Assembly (NCBI RefSeq): GCF_032586235.1
Contig: NZ_JAWHTD010000003.1
Coordinates: forward strand, 62,001-126,000
Origin: Aestuariicoccus sp032586235
GTDB lineage: Bacteria > Pseudomonadota > Alphaproteobacteria > Rhodobacterales > Rhodobacteraceae
Reading direction: 5' to 3'
DNA: 64,000 nt
In this document: positions 1 to 8,067 of the stretch, piece after piece
Layout of the letters: each line of letters starts with the position of its first letter
Position numbering within the stretch: position 1 is the first letter of the stretch
Program-made: the position numbers and the translations under genes
The notes under the pieces: model-generated
Databases searched by the model: none
Seen by the model: the letters and a program-made list of their open reading frames with translations, nothing else
Told to the model about the DNA's origin: nothing

Positions 1-383
1 TTACGCTGTCGACGCTGGCCCCGGAGGTGAAGATCTATGCCGCCGAGCCGGAACAGGCCGACGACGCCTACCGCAGCTTCAAGGCCGGGCATATCATCGC
101 CGACGACGCGCCGGTCACCATCGCCGACGGGTTGAAAGTGCCGCTGAAAGAGAACACCTGGCATTTTGTGTCGAATTACGTAACCGATATTCTGACCACG
201 TCGGAAGACGAGATCGTCGATGCGATGAAGCTGACCTGGAAGCGTATGAAGATCGTTATGGAGGCCAGCTGCGCGCCGCCGCTGGCGGCGATCCTCAAGA
301 ACCCGGAGGTGTTCCGCGGCAAGCGTGTCGGCGTGATCATCACCGGCGGCAATGTCGATCTGGACAATCTGCCCTGGGTGTGA
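1..383 (+). CDS. bhcB: beta-hydroxyaspartate dehydratase, C-terminal part (5' end outside window)
   Basis: Open frame read from base 3 with no start, so only about the last 126 codons are present. Seen: the tail of a fold-type II PLP serine/threonine dehydratase, ending in the family's ITGGNVDLD glycine-rich segment. Known: in the beta-hydroxyaspartate cycle, BhcB removes ammonia-bearing water from (2R,3S)-beta-hydroxyaspartate to give iminosuccinate. The specific name is inferred from the next two genes, which match bhcC and bhcD in order and strand. Alone, this fragment could be any threonine dehydratase or hydroxyectoine-utilisation EutB-like enzyme. bhcA and the regulator bhcR would lie to the left. 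Confidence 0.75.
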   Translation, partial: TLSTLAPEVKIYAAEPEQADDAYRSFKAGHIIADDAPVTIADGLKVPLKENTWHFVSNYVTDILTTSEDEIVDAMKLTWKRMKIVMEASCAPPLAAILKNPEVFRGKRVGVIITGGNVDLDNLPWV

Positions 384-396
384 CGCCCGGACGAAC

Positions 397-463
397 GGTG
401 CGCGGGAACCGCGCACCCTACACGACACGCCAACATCCGTAGGGTGCGCGGTTTCCGCGCACC
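397..463. repeat. inverted pair of 25-bp palindromic dispersed repeats (copy A)
   Basis: The arms 397-421 and 439-463 are reverse complements with one mismatch in 25 and a 17-nt spacer. Each arm is itself palindromic (GGTGCGC...GCGCACC) and carries a one-sided CCTAC/GTAGG tail that points to the pair's centre. The same architecture recurs at 56848-56909. It lies between bhcB and bhcC and could form a long stem in the operon mRNA. Confidence 0.9.
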
Positions 464-488
464 GCAAGCAAGACTTGGGAGCGAAACG

Positions 489-1652
489 ATGAAAGACATG
501 ACCAATTACGACGACCTGGAAGTCGGCTATGACGTCCCTGCCCTGCCCGGGATGGACGAGGCCGAGATCCAGACGCCCTGCCTCGTGCTGGACCTCGATG
601 CGCTGGAGCGCAACGTCAAGAAGATGGGCGATTACGCCAAGGCACATGGGATGCGGCACCGCGTCCACGGCAAGATGCACAAATCGGTCGACGTGGCCAA
701 GCTGCAGATCGAGCTGGGCGGGGCCTGCGGCGTCTGCTGCCAGAAGGTCAGCGAGGCCGAAGTTTTTGCCCGCGGCGGCATCAAGGACGTGCTGGTCTCC
801 AACCAGGTGCGCGAGCCCGCCAAGATCGACCGGCTGGCCCGCATGCCCAAGCTGGGCGCGCGCACGATCTGCTGCGTGGACGATGTGGCCAATGTCGCCG
901 ATCTTTCGGCGGCGGCGCAAAAGCACGGCACCGAGATCGAGTGCCTTGTTGAGATCGACTGCGGCGCGGGGCGCTGCGGCGTGACAACCACGCCAGCGGT
1001 GATCGAGATCGCCAAGGCCATCGACGCGGCCCCGGGGCTCAAGTTCGCCGGCATCCAGGCCTATCAGGGCGCGATGCAGCACATGGACAGCTACGAGGAT
1101 CGCAAGGCCAAGGTCGATATCGCCATCGGCATGGTGCGCGACGCGGTGGACGGGCTCAAGGCCGAGGGCATCGAGTGCGACATCGTCGGTGGCGGCGGCA
1201 CGGGGTCGTATTACTTTGAATCGAACTCGGGCGTGTACAACGAGCTTCAGTGCGGCTCTTACGCCTTCATGGACGCCGATTACGGCCGTATCCTCGACAA
1301 GGACGGCAAGCGCATCGACCAGGGCGAATGGGAGAACGCGCTGTTCCTCCTGACCTCGGTGATGAGCCACGCCAAGGCCGACAAGGCCATCGTGGACGCC
1401 GGGCTGAAGGCGCAGTCGGTGGACAGCGGCCTGCCGTTCATCTTCGGCCGGGACGACGTTGAATACGTCAAATGCTCGGACGAGCATGGCGTGGTCGCGG
1501 ACCCCAAGGGTGCGTTGAAGGTCAATGACAAGCTCAAGCTGGTGCCGGGGCATTGCGACCCGACCTGTAACGTTCACGACTGGTATGTCGGTGTGCGCGG
1601 CGGCAAGGTCGAGACGCTCTGGCCGGTGTCGGCGCGCGGCAAGGCCTATTGA
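489..1652 (+). CDS. bhcC: beta-hydroxyaspartate aldolase (DSD1-family PLP enzyme)
   Basis: 387 residues, a fold-type III PLP enzyme of the D-threonine aldolase / DSD1 group. The probable PLP lysine is in the HGKMHKS motif (K62 or K65). Metal-ligand H and C residues sit near the C terminus (PGHCDPTCN). Known: BhcC condenses glycine with glyoxylate to (2R,3S)-beta-hydroxyaspartate, the entry step of the cycle. The start at 489 follows a weak GGGAG; an in-frame ATG at 498 is possible. The gene is between the bhcB tail and bhcD on the same strand. The symbol rests on homology plus gene order. Confidence 0.87.
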   Translation: MKDMTNYDDLEVGYDVPALPGMDEAEIQTPCLVLDLDALERNVKKMGDYAKAHGMRHRVHGKMHKSVDVAKLQIELGGACGVCCQKVSEAEVFARGGIKDVLVSNQVREPAKIDRLARMPKLGARTICCVDDVANVADLSAAAQKHGTEIECLVEIDCGAGRCGVTTTPAVIEIAKAIDAAPGLKFAGIQAYQGAMQHMDSYEDRKAKVDIAIGMVRDAVDGLKAEGIECDIVGGGGTGSYYFESNSGVYNELQCGSYAFMDADYGRILDKDGKRIDQGEWENALFLLTSVMSHAKADKAIVDAGLKAQSVDSGLPFIFGRDDVEYVKCSDEHGVVADPKGALKVNDKLKLVPGHCDPTCNVHDWYVGVRGGKVETLWPVSARGKAY

Positions 1653-1660
1653 TCCGGGTT

Positions 1661-1684
1661 TCGGACCGGCTGACGCCGGTCCGA
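1661..1684 (+). terminator. hairpin after bhcC
   Basis: Perfect 10-bp inverted repeat, 1661-1670 with 1675-1684, loop TGAC. No T-run follows directly, so it is more likely an mRNA-processing or attenuating stem inside the operon than a complete terminator. Confidence 0.5.
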
Positions 1685-1687
1685 CCC

Positions 1688-1741
1688 GCGGGGGCTTTGC
1701 CCCCGCACCCCCAGAGTATTTCGACCAAGAAGAAGCAGGGG
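1688..1741 (+). repeat. dispersed 28-nt intergenic repeat with GC hairpin (copy 1)
   Basis: A perfect 8-bp stem (1688-1695 / 1699-1706, loop TTT) precedes the core GAGTATTT-NNN-CCAAGAAGAAGCAGGGG at 1714-1741. The core differs from the copies at 6038 and 8092 only at the three N positions. It ends 24 nt before bhcD. Confidence 0.88.
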
Positions 1742-1765
1742 CCACGGGCCCGGGAAGGAGACGTC

Positions 1766-2764
1766 ATGGCGGACGGACAAGGCGCTATGGAAAATTTCGT
1801 CACGGTGGTGCCGGAGAAAGAGATCGCGGGGCTTATGGGCGCGGCCGATGCCTTTGACGCGGTCGAGGCGACCTTTGCCGCGATGGCCAAGCGCACCGCC
1901 TACAATTTTCCCGTCATTCGCGAGGCAATCGGCCATGCGGATGCGCTCTACGGGTTCAAGTCGGGCTTTGACCGCGAGTCGCTGGCGCTGGGGCTGAAGT
2001 CGGGCGGCTATTGGCCCGGGAACGAGGCCAAGGGGCTGACCAACCACCAATCCACCGTGATCCTTTTTGACGCCGACACCGGGCGCGTAAAGGCGCTGGT
2101 GGGCGGCAACCTGCTGACGGCACTTCGGACCGCGGCGGCCAGTGCCGTGTCGATCAAGCATCTGGCACGCAAGGACGCCAAGGTGCTGGGCATGATCGGC
2201 GCCGGTCACCAATCCGCCTTCCAGATGCGCGCGGCGGTGGCCCAACGCGATTTCGAGAAGGTGGTGGGCTGGAACTATCATCCCGAGATGCTCTCGCGGC
2301 TGGAGGACACCGCCAAGGAGCTGGGCCTGCCCTTCGAGGCCGTGAGCCTCGAGGAGATGGGCGCGCAATCCGATGTCATCATCTCGATCACGTCGAGCTT
2401 TGCACCCTCGCTGCTGGATGCGCATGTGAAACCCGGCACGCATATCGCCTGCATGGGCACCGACACCAAGGGCAAGCAGGAGGTCGAGGCGAGCCTGCTT
2501 AAGCGCGCCACGGTCTTTACCGACGAGGTGGCGCAGAGCGTCACCATCGGCGAGGCGCAGCACGCCATCGCCGAGGGGTTGATCGCCGAGACCGACATCA
2601 TCGAGATCGGCGCGGTGATCAACGGGGCGCATCCCGGACGCGGCTCGGACGAAGAGATCACTCTTTTTGACGGCACCGGCGTCGGCCTGCAGGACCTTGC
2701 GGTCGCCGCGAAAGTGGTTGAACTGGCGCGTGACAAAGGGGTGGCGCAATCCATCCCGTTCTGA
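1766..2764 (+). CDS. bhcD: iminosuccinate reductase (ornithine cyclodeaminase / mu-crystallin family)
   Basis: 332 residues. The NAD-binding glycine motif GAGHQS lies at 145-150 in a Rossmann fold, with the family's N-terminal dimer and substrate region before it. Known: BhcD reduces iminosuccinate to L-aspartate with NADH, closing the beta-hydroxyaspartate cycle. ATG 1766 is chosen because AAGGAG (1755-1760) sits at proper spacing. The reading frame stays open upstream to 1649, but that stretch translates the intergenic repeat and is not protein-like. It follows bhcC by 113 nt, same strand. Confidence 0.87.
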   Translation: MADGQGAMENFVTVVPEKEIAGLMGAADAFDAVEATFAAMAKRTAYNFPVIREAIGHADALYGFKSGFDRESLALGLKSGGYWPGNEAKGLTNHQSTVILFDADTGRVKALVGGNLLTALRTAAASAVSIKHLARKDAKVLGMIGAGHQSAFQMRAAVAQRDFEKVVGWNYHPEMLSRLEDTAKELGLPFEAVSLEEMGAQSDVIISITSSFAPSLLDAHVKPGTHIACMGTDTKGKQEVEASLLKRATVFTDEVAQSVTIGEAQHAIAEGLIAETDIIEIGAVINGAHPGRGSDEEITLFDGTGVGLQDLAVAAKVVELARDKGVAQSIPF

Positions 2765-2784
2765 CGGGAGCCGTGAAACACCCC

Positions 2785-3780
2785 ATGCGCATCGCCATCA
2801 ACGGGTTCGGCCGGATCGGCCGGACGATTGTCCGCCAGCTTCTGACCGACCCGGCGCATGACGATATCGAGGTGGCGGCGATCAACGACATCGCCGCCAT
2901 CGACACGCTTGCCTATCTGTTGAAATACGACAGCGTCTACGGCCCTCTGCCTGTGGACGTGGCGGTCGAGGACGGCGGTTTGCGGATCGGCGCGCGATGG
3001 GTCCCCGTCACGCATGAACCGGACCTGGCCAAGCTGCGGCTGGAGGGCGTGGAACTTTTGCTTGAATGCACTGGCAAGGTGAAATCGCGGGCCGATGCCG
3101 AAAGGTATCAAACGACCGGCGCGGGGCAGATGCTGGTCTCTGGCCCGACCGAAGGCGCCGATGTGACCTGCGTTCTGGGGGCCAACGAAGAGGCCTTGGG
3201 CGAGGCGCGCATCGTGTCGAATGCCTCTTGCACCACCAACGCGCTGGCGCCGTTGCTGCGCGCGCTCGACGCGCGGTTCGGGATCGTGCAGGGCCATATG
3301 ACCACGGTGCATTGTTATACCGGCAGCCAGCCCATGGTGGACGCGCCGCGTGGCGACACGCTGGCCCGGTCGCGCGCCGGGGGCGTGTCGATGGTGCCGA
3401 CGACCACCAGCGCCACGCGGCTGATCGACCGGGTTTTGCCGGAGATCCGCGGGCGCGTCACCGGTGCGGCCGTCAGGGTGCCGTCGATCTCGGTTTCGGC
3501 CATCGACCTGACGGCGACCCTGCGCGATGCCCCCCGGGACCTGGCCGCAGCTCTGACGGATATCGCGGCGCGGTCCGCCGTGATCGGCGCGACCGGCGAT
3601 CCCTGCGTGTCGACCGATATGCGCGGGCGGCCCGAAAGCCTGATCCTGGCCCTGCCCGAGGCGATGGCCGTGGGCGACCAGGTCCGCATCTTCGGCTGGT
3701 ACGACAACGAATGGGGCTTTTCGGCGCGCATGATCGACATGGCGCGGCTGATGCAGCGGCGCGCTTTGCCCGACGCGTGA
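2785..3780 (+). CDS. glyceraldehyde-3-phosphate dehydrogenase family protein (divergent paralogue)
   Basis: 331 residues. N-terminal NAD-binding INGFGRIGR (5-13). Catalytic Cys149 in ASCTTN and His176 in HCYTG fall at classical GAPDH positions. Between them and the C terminus the sequence departs from housekeeping GAPDH (GSQPMVDAPRGD, VPTTTSATRLID) and leans towards Epd / erythrose-4-phosphate dehydrogenase style, so the true aldehyde is uncertain. It starts 20 nt after bhcD and is probably cotranscribed. The start is ambiguous: GGGAG (2766-2770) lies 2 nt from GTG 2773 and 14 nt from ATG 2785. The ATG gives the usual family N terminus. Confidence 0.8.
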   Translation: MRIAINGFGRIGRTIVRQLLTDPAHDDIEVAAINDIAAIDTLAYLLKYDSVYGPLPVDVAVEDGGLRIGARWVPVTHEPDLAKLRLEGVELLLECTGKVKSRADAERYQTTGAGQMLVSGPTEGADVTCVLGANEEALGEARIVSNASCTTNALAPLLRALDARFGIVQGHMTTVHCYTGSQPMVDAPRGDTLARSRAGGVSMVPTTTSATRLIDRVLPEIRGRVTGAAVRVPSISVSAIDLTATLRDAPRDLAAALTDIAARSAVIGATGDPCVSTDMRGRPESLILALPEAMAVGDQVRIFGWYDNEWGFSARMIDMARLMQRRALPDA

Positions 3781-3802
3781 TCGCCGAGCGTGATCGCCGA
3801 GC
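3777..3802. repeat. two tandem 13-nt copies at the 3' end of the GAPDH-like gene
   Basis: GTGATCGCCGAGC occurs at 3777-3789 and again at 3790-3802, directly adjacent. The first copy includes the GAPDH-like stop codon. Probably a recent slippage duplication; no function is suggested. Confidence 0.85.
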
Positions 3803-3896
3803 CAGTCCTAAGCCCTTGGATGCAAAAGAATCACAGGTTGCGGAGCGCGTACGGCGGCGGATTGCCTGAGCAATACTTTTGCGTCATGCTCTATTT

Positions 3897-4370
3897 ATGG
3901 GCAGTTTGAAAACTTTTTCATATGCCAGCCTGATCGCCGCGGCCCTGGCCGGACCGGCGGCGGCAGAGGACAAGCTGCTGCGCGAAATCGCCACATGCGC
4001 GGGCCGTCTTTCGGCCACGCTGGAACACCAATGGCTGGTGATGGACCCCGCAAGCGACGCCACCCAAGCGCAGCGCGACCGCATGGTCGAGCTGCTGGCC
4101 GCCGTCCAGACCCGCGACAGCGCATCCCGGGCCCTCGCCCGGCGGATCGAGGCGAAATATGCCCATGCGGCTCTCTTGCAGCGCGCGACCTTCGGTCAGG
4201 ACACACGGGAGGCCGAGTGGGCGCGGCAACGGGCAAAGCGGCAGATGACTGCCTGCAGCGCCCTGATTCTGACTGCGCCACCGACGCAGACCGCATCGAA
4301 CAGCCGCGCTGAATCGGTGAGCGGCACACCCGGGTTGCACAAAAATACATCCTGGACGGGGCGGCATTGA
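3897..4370 (+). CDS. small secreted hypothetical protein
   Basis: 157 residues. The N-terminal Sec signal peptide is LKTFSYASLIAAALAGPAAAE, with probable cleavage after AAA near residue 21, which predicts a periplasmic protein. The mature part is helical, Arg/Ala-rich, with cysteines near residues 33 and 121 that could pair, then a low-complexity Thr/Ser tail. No family recognised. ATG 3897 starts the signal peptide; no convincing Shine-Dalgarno precedes it, so translation may be weak. It stands alone between the bhc and urt operons. Confidence 0.6.
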   Translation: MGSLKTFSYASLIAAALAGPAAAEDKLLREIATCAGRLSATLEHQWLVMDPASDATQAQRDRMVELLAAVQTRDSASRALARRIEAKYAHAALLQRATFGQDTREAEWARQRAKRQMTACSALILTAPPTQTASNSRAESVSGTPGLHKNTSWTGRH

Positions 4371-4667
4371 CCAAACGCGGGCACAAATAAACGCCTAGAT
4401 TTAGGGCTGAACGCCGCTTTGCGTCCAAAAATTAATCATTTCAGCCGGAATTCAAGGCGCCAGACCGCGTTTTTGTTCCGCTGAACGGACGTAACGCCCC
4501 CTGATAACCGCGTCGTCACACGTTTGTGGGCGATGAGCGTGCGATGGTGCTGGCGCTTCACTTCCTGCACCACCGCACTCCGCAATGGAAATTGCGTGGG
4601 GGATATCTGGGTGCCAAGGCTGCTTTTGGCAAGCTTCTCCGCGCGACACGCTTGAAGGAAAATCGCG
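4371..4667. other. intergenic leader of urtA
   Basis: 297 bases without a gene. Seen: an inverted repeat TGGTGC (4545-4550) / GCACCA (4567-4572), a hairpin CGCAAT-GGAA-ATTGCG at 4581-4596, and a stem TGCCAA (4612-4617) / TTGGCA (4626-4631). The last contains CAAGGCTGCTTTTGGCA, which matches 17 nt of the tandem repeat near 43520 on the other strand. No clear sigma-54 promoter or NtrC site was found. Confidence 0.5.
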
Positions 4668-5954
4668 ATGTCGATGAAACTCTTGACCACCACGGCGGCC
4701 GCGGCGCTGCTTACCACCACGCTGCCCGCCTTTGCCCAGGATGTCAGCTGTCCGATCAAGGTGGGCGTGCTGCACTCGCTGTCCGGCACGATGGCCATCT
4801 CCGAGACCACGCTGAAGGACACCATGGAGATGCTGATCGAGCAGCAGAACGAGGCCGGCGGCCTTTTGGGCTGCGAGCTGGAGGCGGTCGTCGTCGACCC
4901 CGCATCCGACTGGCCGCTCTTTGCCGAAAAGGCGCGCGAGCTGCTCACCGTGCACGATGTCGACGTGATCTTCGGCAACTGGACCTCGGTCAGCCGCAAG
5001 TCGGTGCTGCCTGTGATCGAAGAGCTGAACGGTCTGCTGTTCTACCCGGTGCAGTACGAAGGCGAGGAAAGCTCGAAGAACGTTTTCTACACCGGCGCCG
5101 CGCCGAACCAGCAGGCGATCCCGGCCACGGATTACTTCCTCGAGGAGCTGGGCGTCGAGAAATTCGCGCTGCTGGGCACCGACTATGTGTACCCGCGTAC
5201 CACGAACAACATCCTTGAAAGCTATCTGCAGCAAAAGGGCATTCCGGCGGAGGACATCTTTGTCAACTACACGCCCTTCGGTCATTCCGACTGGTCCAAG
5301 ATCGTGGCCGACGTGGTCGCCCTTGGCGCGGACGGCAAGAAGGTCGGCGTGATCAGCACGATCAACGGCGACGCCAACGTGGGCTTCTACAAGGAACTGG
5401 CCGCCGCGGGCGTCAGCGCCGATGACATCCCGGTCGTCGCCTTCTCGGTCGGTGAGGAAGAGCTTTCGGGTCTCGACACCACCAACCTCGTGGGTCACCT
5501 GGCCGCCTGGAACTACTTCCAGACCGCCGACACCGAGGCCAATGAGGCCTGGGTCGCCGCCTGGAAAGAGCGCATGGGCGAAGAGCGCGTGACCAACGAT
5601 CCGATGGAGGCGCATTACATCGGCTTCAACATGTGGCTGAACGCGGCCGCGGATGCCGGCACGACAGACGTCGACGCGGTGCGCACCGCCATGTACGGGC
5701 AGGAATTCCCGAACCTGACCGGCGGCACGGCGGTGATGCTGCCCAACCACCATCTGGCCAAGCCGGTGCTGATCGGCGAAATCCAGGAGGACGGGCAGTT
5801 CGACATCATCAGCCAGACCGAAGAAGTGCCGGGCGACGCCTGGACCGACTTCCTGCCGGAATCGGCGGTTCTGGTCAGCGACTGGCAGGAACTGGGCTGC
5901 GGTATGTACAACACCGAGACCGCGACCTGCGTGCAGATCAAGTCGAACTACTGA
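4668..5954 (+). CDS. urtA: urea ABC transporter substrate-binding protein
   Basis: 428 residues. Signal peptide with cleavage near TLPAFAQ (residue 23), then a type I periplasmic-binding fold. Diagnostic UrtA/AmiC-like stretches are GVLHSLSGTMAISE, DPASDWPLFAEKA and GNWTSVSRKSVLPV. Known: captures urea (or short amides) in the periplasm for UrtBC. The start at 4668 has AAGGAA upstream at good spacing. First gene of urtABCDE; a strong hairpin just after its stop should raise its mRNA level relative to the rest. No urease gene is visible in the window. Confidence 0.95.
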   Translation: MSMKLLTTTAAAALLTTTLPAFAQDVSCPIKVGVLHSLSGTMAISETTLKDTMEMLIEQQNEAGGLLGCELEAVVVDPASDWPLFAEKARELLTVHDVDVIFGNWTSVSRKSVLPVIEELNGLLFYPVQYEGEESSKNVFYTGAAPNQQAIPATDYFLEELGVEKFALLGTDYVYPRTTNNILESYLQQKGIPAEDIFVNYTPFGHSDWSKIVADVVALGADGKKVGVISTINGDANVGFYKELAAAGVSADDIPVVAFSVGEEELSGLDTTNLVGHLAAWNYFQTADTEANEAWVAAWKERMGEERVTNDPMEAHYIGFNMWLNAAADAGTTDVDAVRTAMYGQEFPNLTGGTAVMLPNHHLAKPVLIGEIQEDGQFDIISQTEEVPGDAWTDFLPESAVLVSDWQELGCGMYNTETATCVQIKSNY

Positions 5955-5966
5955 CGACGATTGCGG

Positions 5967-5987
5967 GAGGGGCGGCCACCGCCCCTC
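5967..5987 (+). terminator. urtA-urtB intergenic hairpin
   Basis: Perfect 9-bp stem GAGGGGCGG (5967-5975) / CCGCCCCTC (5979-5987) with loop CCA, 13 nt after the urtA stop. No T-run follows, so it fits a stabilising or partial-termination stem that favours the binding-protein transcript. Confidence 0.65.
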
Positions 5988-6037
5988 TCTCTGATCCCGG
6001 CCGGTGCGAAGCCGCGACGCGCGGACGCCTCCGGCGG

Positions 6038-6065
6038 GAGTATTTTTGCCAAGAAGAAGCAGGGG
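6038..6065 (+). repeat. dispersed 28-nt intergenic repeat (copy 2)
   Basis: Core GAGTATTT-TTG-CCAAGAAGAAGCAGGGG, identical to the copies at 1714 and 8092 apart from three bases. It ends 16 nt before the urtB ATG and supplies the purine-rich stretch AGGGG closest to it. Confidence 0.88.
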
Positions 6066-6081
6066 TTCCGACTTGACCCGA

Positions 6082-8052
6082 ATGATCAGATCCCTGATCG
6101 CGCGCTGCCTTGCGGTGACGATGCTCTGGTGCGCGGGCACCGGCGTCATGGCGCAGGACGTCGGCGCGCCGATCCAGGAGCTTCTGCAGGAGCATGGCGA
6201 GATCATCGCCAAGAGCTCGCGCCGTACCATCGCACCCGCCATCGACGCGCTGGCCGCCAGCGGCCTGCCCGAGGCGCAGGTGGTGCTGGACCGCTGGCAG
6301 GACAAGGCGATGTGGCGGCACGAGGAAAGCGGTCTTTTCGTCTATGCCGAAGAGATCGACCGCGACACGCTGCGCATCTTCGATTTCGCCGACGGCTCCG
6401 AGATCGGGACGGTGGCCGAGGACGATTACAAGCAATTGAAGCCGAACTCGGGGATCCGCGGCATGATCGGTGCGGCGCTGGTGCAGTTCCAGCTGACCGA
6501 CAGCGACCCGCAGGAACGAGAGCGCGCGCTGGACGCGATCGAGCGGAGCGCGGAAGAATCGCACCTGGCGGCATTGCGCGCGAGCCTCGGGATGGAGAGC
6601 GAGCCCGGGATCCTGGCGCGGAAGGCGCGGCTGGAGCGGCTGCTGACCATCCGCTTCGATGCCGACGAGGCGGCGCGGATCACAGCCATCGAGAGCTTTG
6701 CGGGCGATCTGGGCGTCGACGTGCGCGCGGCGCTGAACCCGCTTGTATCGACGCGGCTCGAGACCGCCGAGGCGCTGCCCGGGACGCCGGACATCCTGCG
6801 CGCGCTGAAGCCGGGAAGCGAGGCGCTGCCGCGGGACGAGGCCTATGATCTGCTGGTCGAGGCCGATCTGGCGAAGCCGCGGATCAGCCGCGCGGACAAG
6901 CGCGCCGCATTGGTCGAAAACATCGAAGGCGGCGCCGTTGCGGGCATTCAGGTCGCCACGCTGGACAGCGAGGCGGCGCGCGACATCGCCTATGCGGCGC
7001 TGGCCGACGCGGGAAGGGTGCGGCCCGTGGCCACCGAAGCCGAGATCGACGCGGCGCTGGACGCCTTTGTCTTTTTCGAACGCTACATCGGCGCGCCGCC
7101 GCCGGTGGCGCTGGCGGCCGAGGCGGTGCTGACCGGGATCGAGAACAAGGTCGCGCTGAACCAGGCGGCCGATCTGGGGCTGGACGCGCTGTCGCTGGCG
7201 TCGATCTATTTCCTGGCGGCCATCGGGCTGGCGATCACCTTTGGTGTGATGGGCGTGATCAACATGGCGCATGGCGAGTTCATCATGATGGGCGCCTACA
7301 CCGGCTATGTGGTGCAGCTTTTCGTGCCGGATTACACGCTCTCGATCCTGGTGGCGCTGCCGCTGGCCTTTGCGGTGACCTTCCTGGCGGGCGTGGCGAT
7401 GGAGCGGCTGGTGATCCGGTATCTTTATCACCGTCCGCTGGAGACGCTGCTGGCCACCTTCGGCATTTCCATCGCGCTGCAGCAGATCGCCAAGAACATA
7501 TTCGGCACGCAGGCGCGGCCGCTGACCTCACCTGGTTGGCTCGATGGGTCGTGGATCATCAACGACATCGTGTCGATCAGCTATATCCGCATCGCGATCT
7601 TCGTGCTGGCGCTGCTGTTTCTGGGGCTGTTTCTGTTTGTGATGAACCGCACAAGGCTGGGGCTGGAGGTGCGGGCGGTCACGCAGAACCCGCGCATGGC
7701 GGCGTCGATGGGGATCAACCCCGACCGCATCAACATGCTGACCTTCGGCTTCGGGTCCGGCATCGCCGGGATCGCCGGCGTGGCGATCGGGCTTTACGCC
7801 AAGGTCACATCCGAGATGGGCGCGGATTACATCGTGCAGAGCTTCATGACCGTGGTCGTGGGCGGGGTCGGCAACATCTGGGGGACCCTGCTGGGGGCCA
7901 CGATGGTCGGTGGCCTGCAGAAGGGAATCGAATGGCTGAACCCGTCGAACACGCTGGCGGCGCAGACCTACATGATCCTTTTCATCATCCTCTTCATCCA
8001 GTTCCGGCCCAAGGGCATCATTGCGCTCAAGGGACGCGCGGCGGAGGCATGA
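6082..8052 (+). CDS. urtB: urea ABC transporter permease, with long N-terminal periplasmic domain
   Basis: 656 residues. A signal-like segment (1-25, ending TGVMAQ) is followed by a soluble helical region to about residue 360. The LivH-type permease comes next, beginning with LGLDALSLASIYFLAAIGLA and the INMAHGEF motif, about eight membrane segments. UrtB proteins in proteobacteria often carry such an extension; its role is not settled. ATG 6082 is chosen because it begins the signal peptide. An in-frame TTG at 6073 is possible, and the open frame up to 6004 only reads through the repeat. Confidence 0.93.
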   Translation: MIRSLIARCLAVTMLWCAGTGVMAQDVGAPIQELLQEHGEIIAKSSRRTIAPAIDALAASGLPEAQVVLDRWQDKAMWRHEESGLFVYAEEIDRDTLRIFDFADGSEIGTVAEDDYKQLKPNSGIRGMIGAALVQFQLTDSDPQERERALDAIERSAEESHLAALRASLGMESEPGILARKARLERLLTIRFDADEAARITAIESFAGDLGVDVRAALNPLVSTRLETAEALPGTPDILRALKPGSEALPRDEAYDLLVEADLAKPRISRADKRAALVENIEGGAVAGIQVATLDSEAARDIAYAALADAGRVRPVATEAEIDAALDAFVFFERYIGAPPPVALAAEAVLTGIENKVALNQAADLGLDALSLASIYFLAAIGLAITFGVMGVINMAHGEFIMMGAYTGYVVQLFVPDYTLSILVALPLAFAVTFLAGVAMERLVIRYLYHRPLETLLATFGISIALQQIAKNIFGTQARPLTSPGWLDGSWIINDIVSISYIRIAIFVLALLFLGLFLFVMNRTRLGLEVRAVTQNPRMAASMGINPDRINMLTFGFGSGIAGIAGVAIGLYAKVTSEMGADYIVQSFMTVVVGGVGNIWGTLLGATMVGGLQKGIEWLNPSNTLAAQTYMILFIILFIQFRPKGIIALKGRAAEA

Positions 8053-8067
8053 TCATGCGTTTCGAAT

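Noticed and set aside
1649..1765. Upstream in-frame extension of bhcD (similar extensions at 6004-6081 and 8021-8128)
   Set aside because: These translate the dispersed repeat; the downstream ATGs begin family-typical N termini.
4552..4568. Possible sigma-54 promoter before urtA
   Set aside because: The GG and GC dinucleotides are not 10 bp apart as the -24/-12 consensus requires.
4452..6305. 617-codon open frame on the minus strand across urtA
   Set aside because: Antisense shadow of a high-GC gene; no ribosome site, Arg/His-rich random composition, and urtA opposite is unmistakable.
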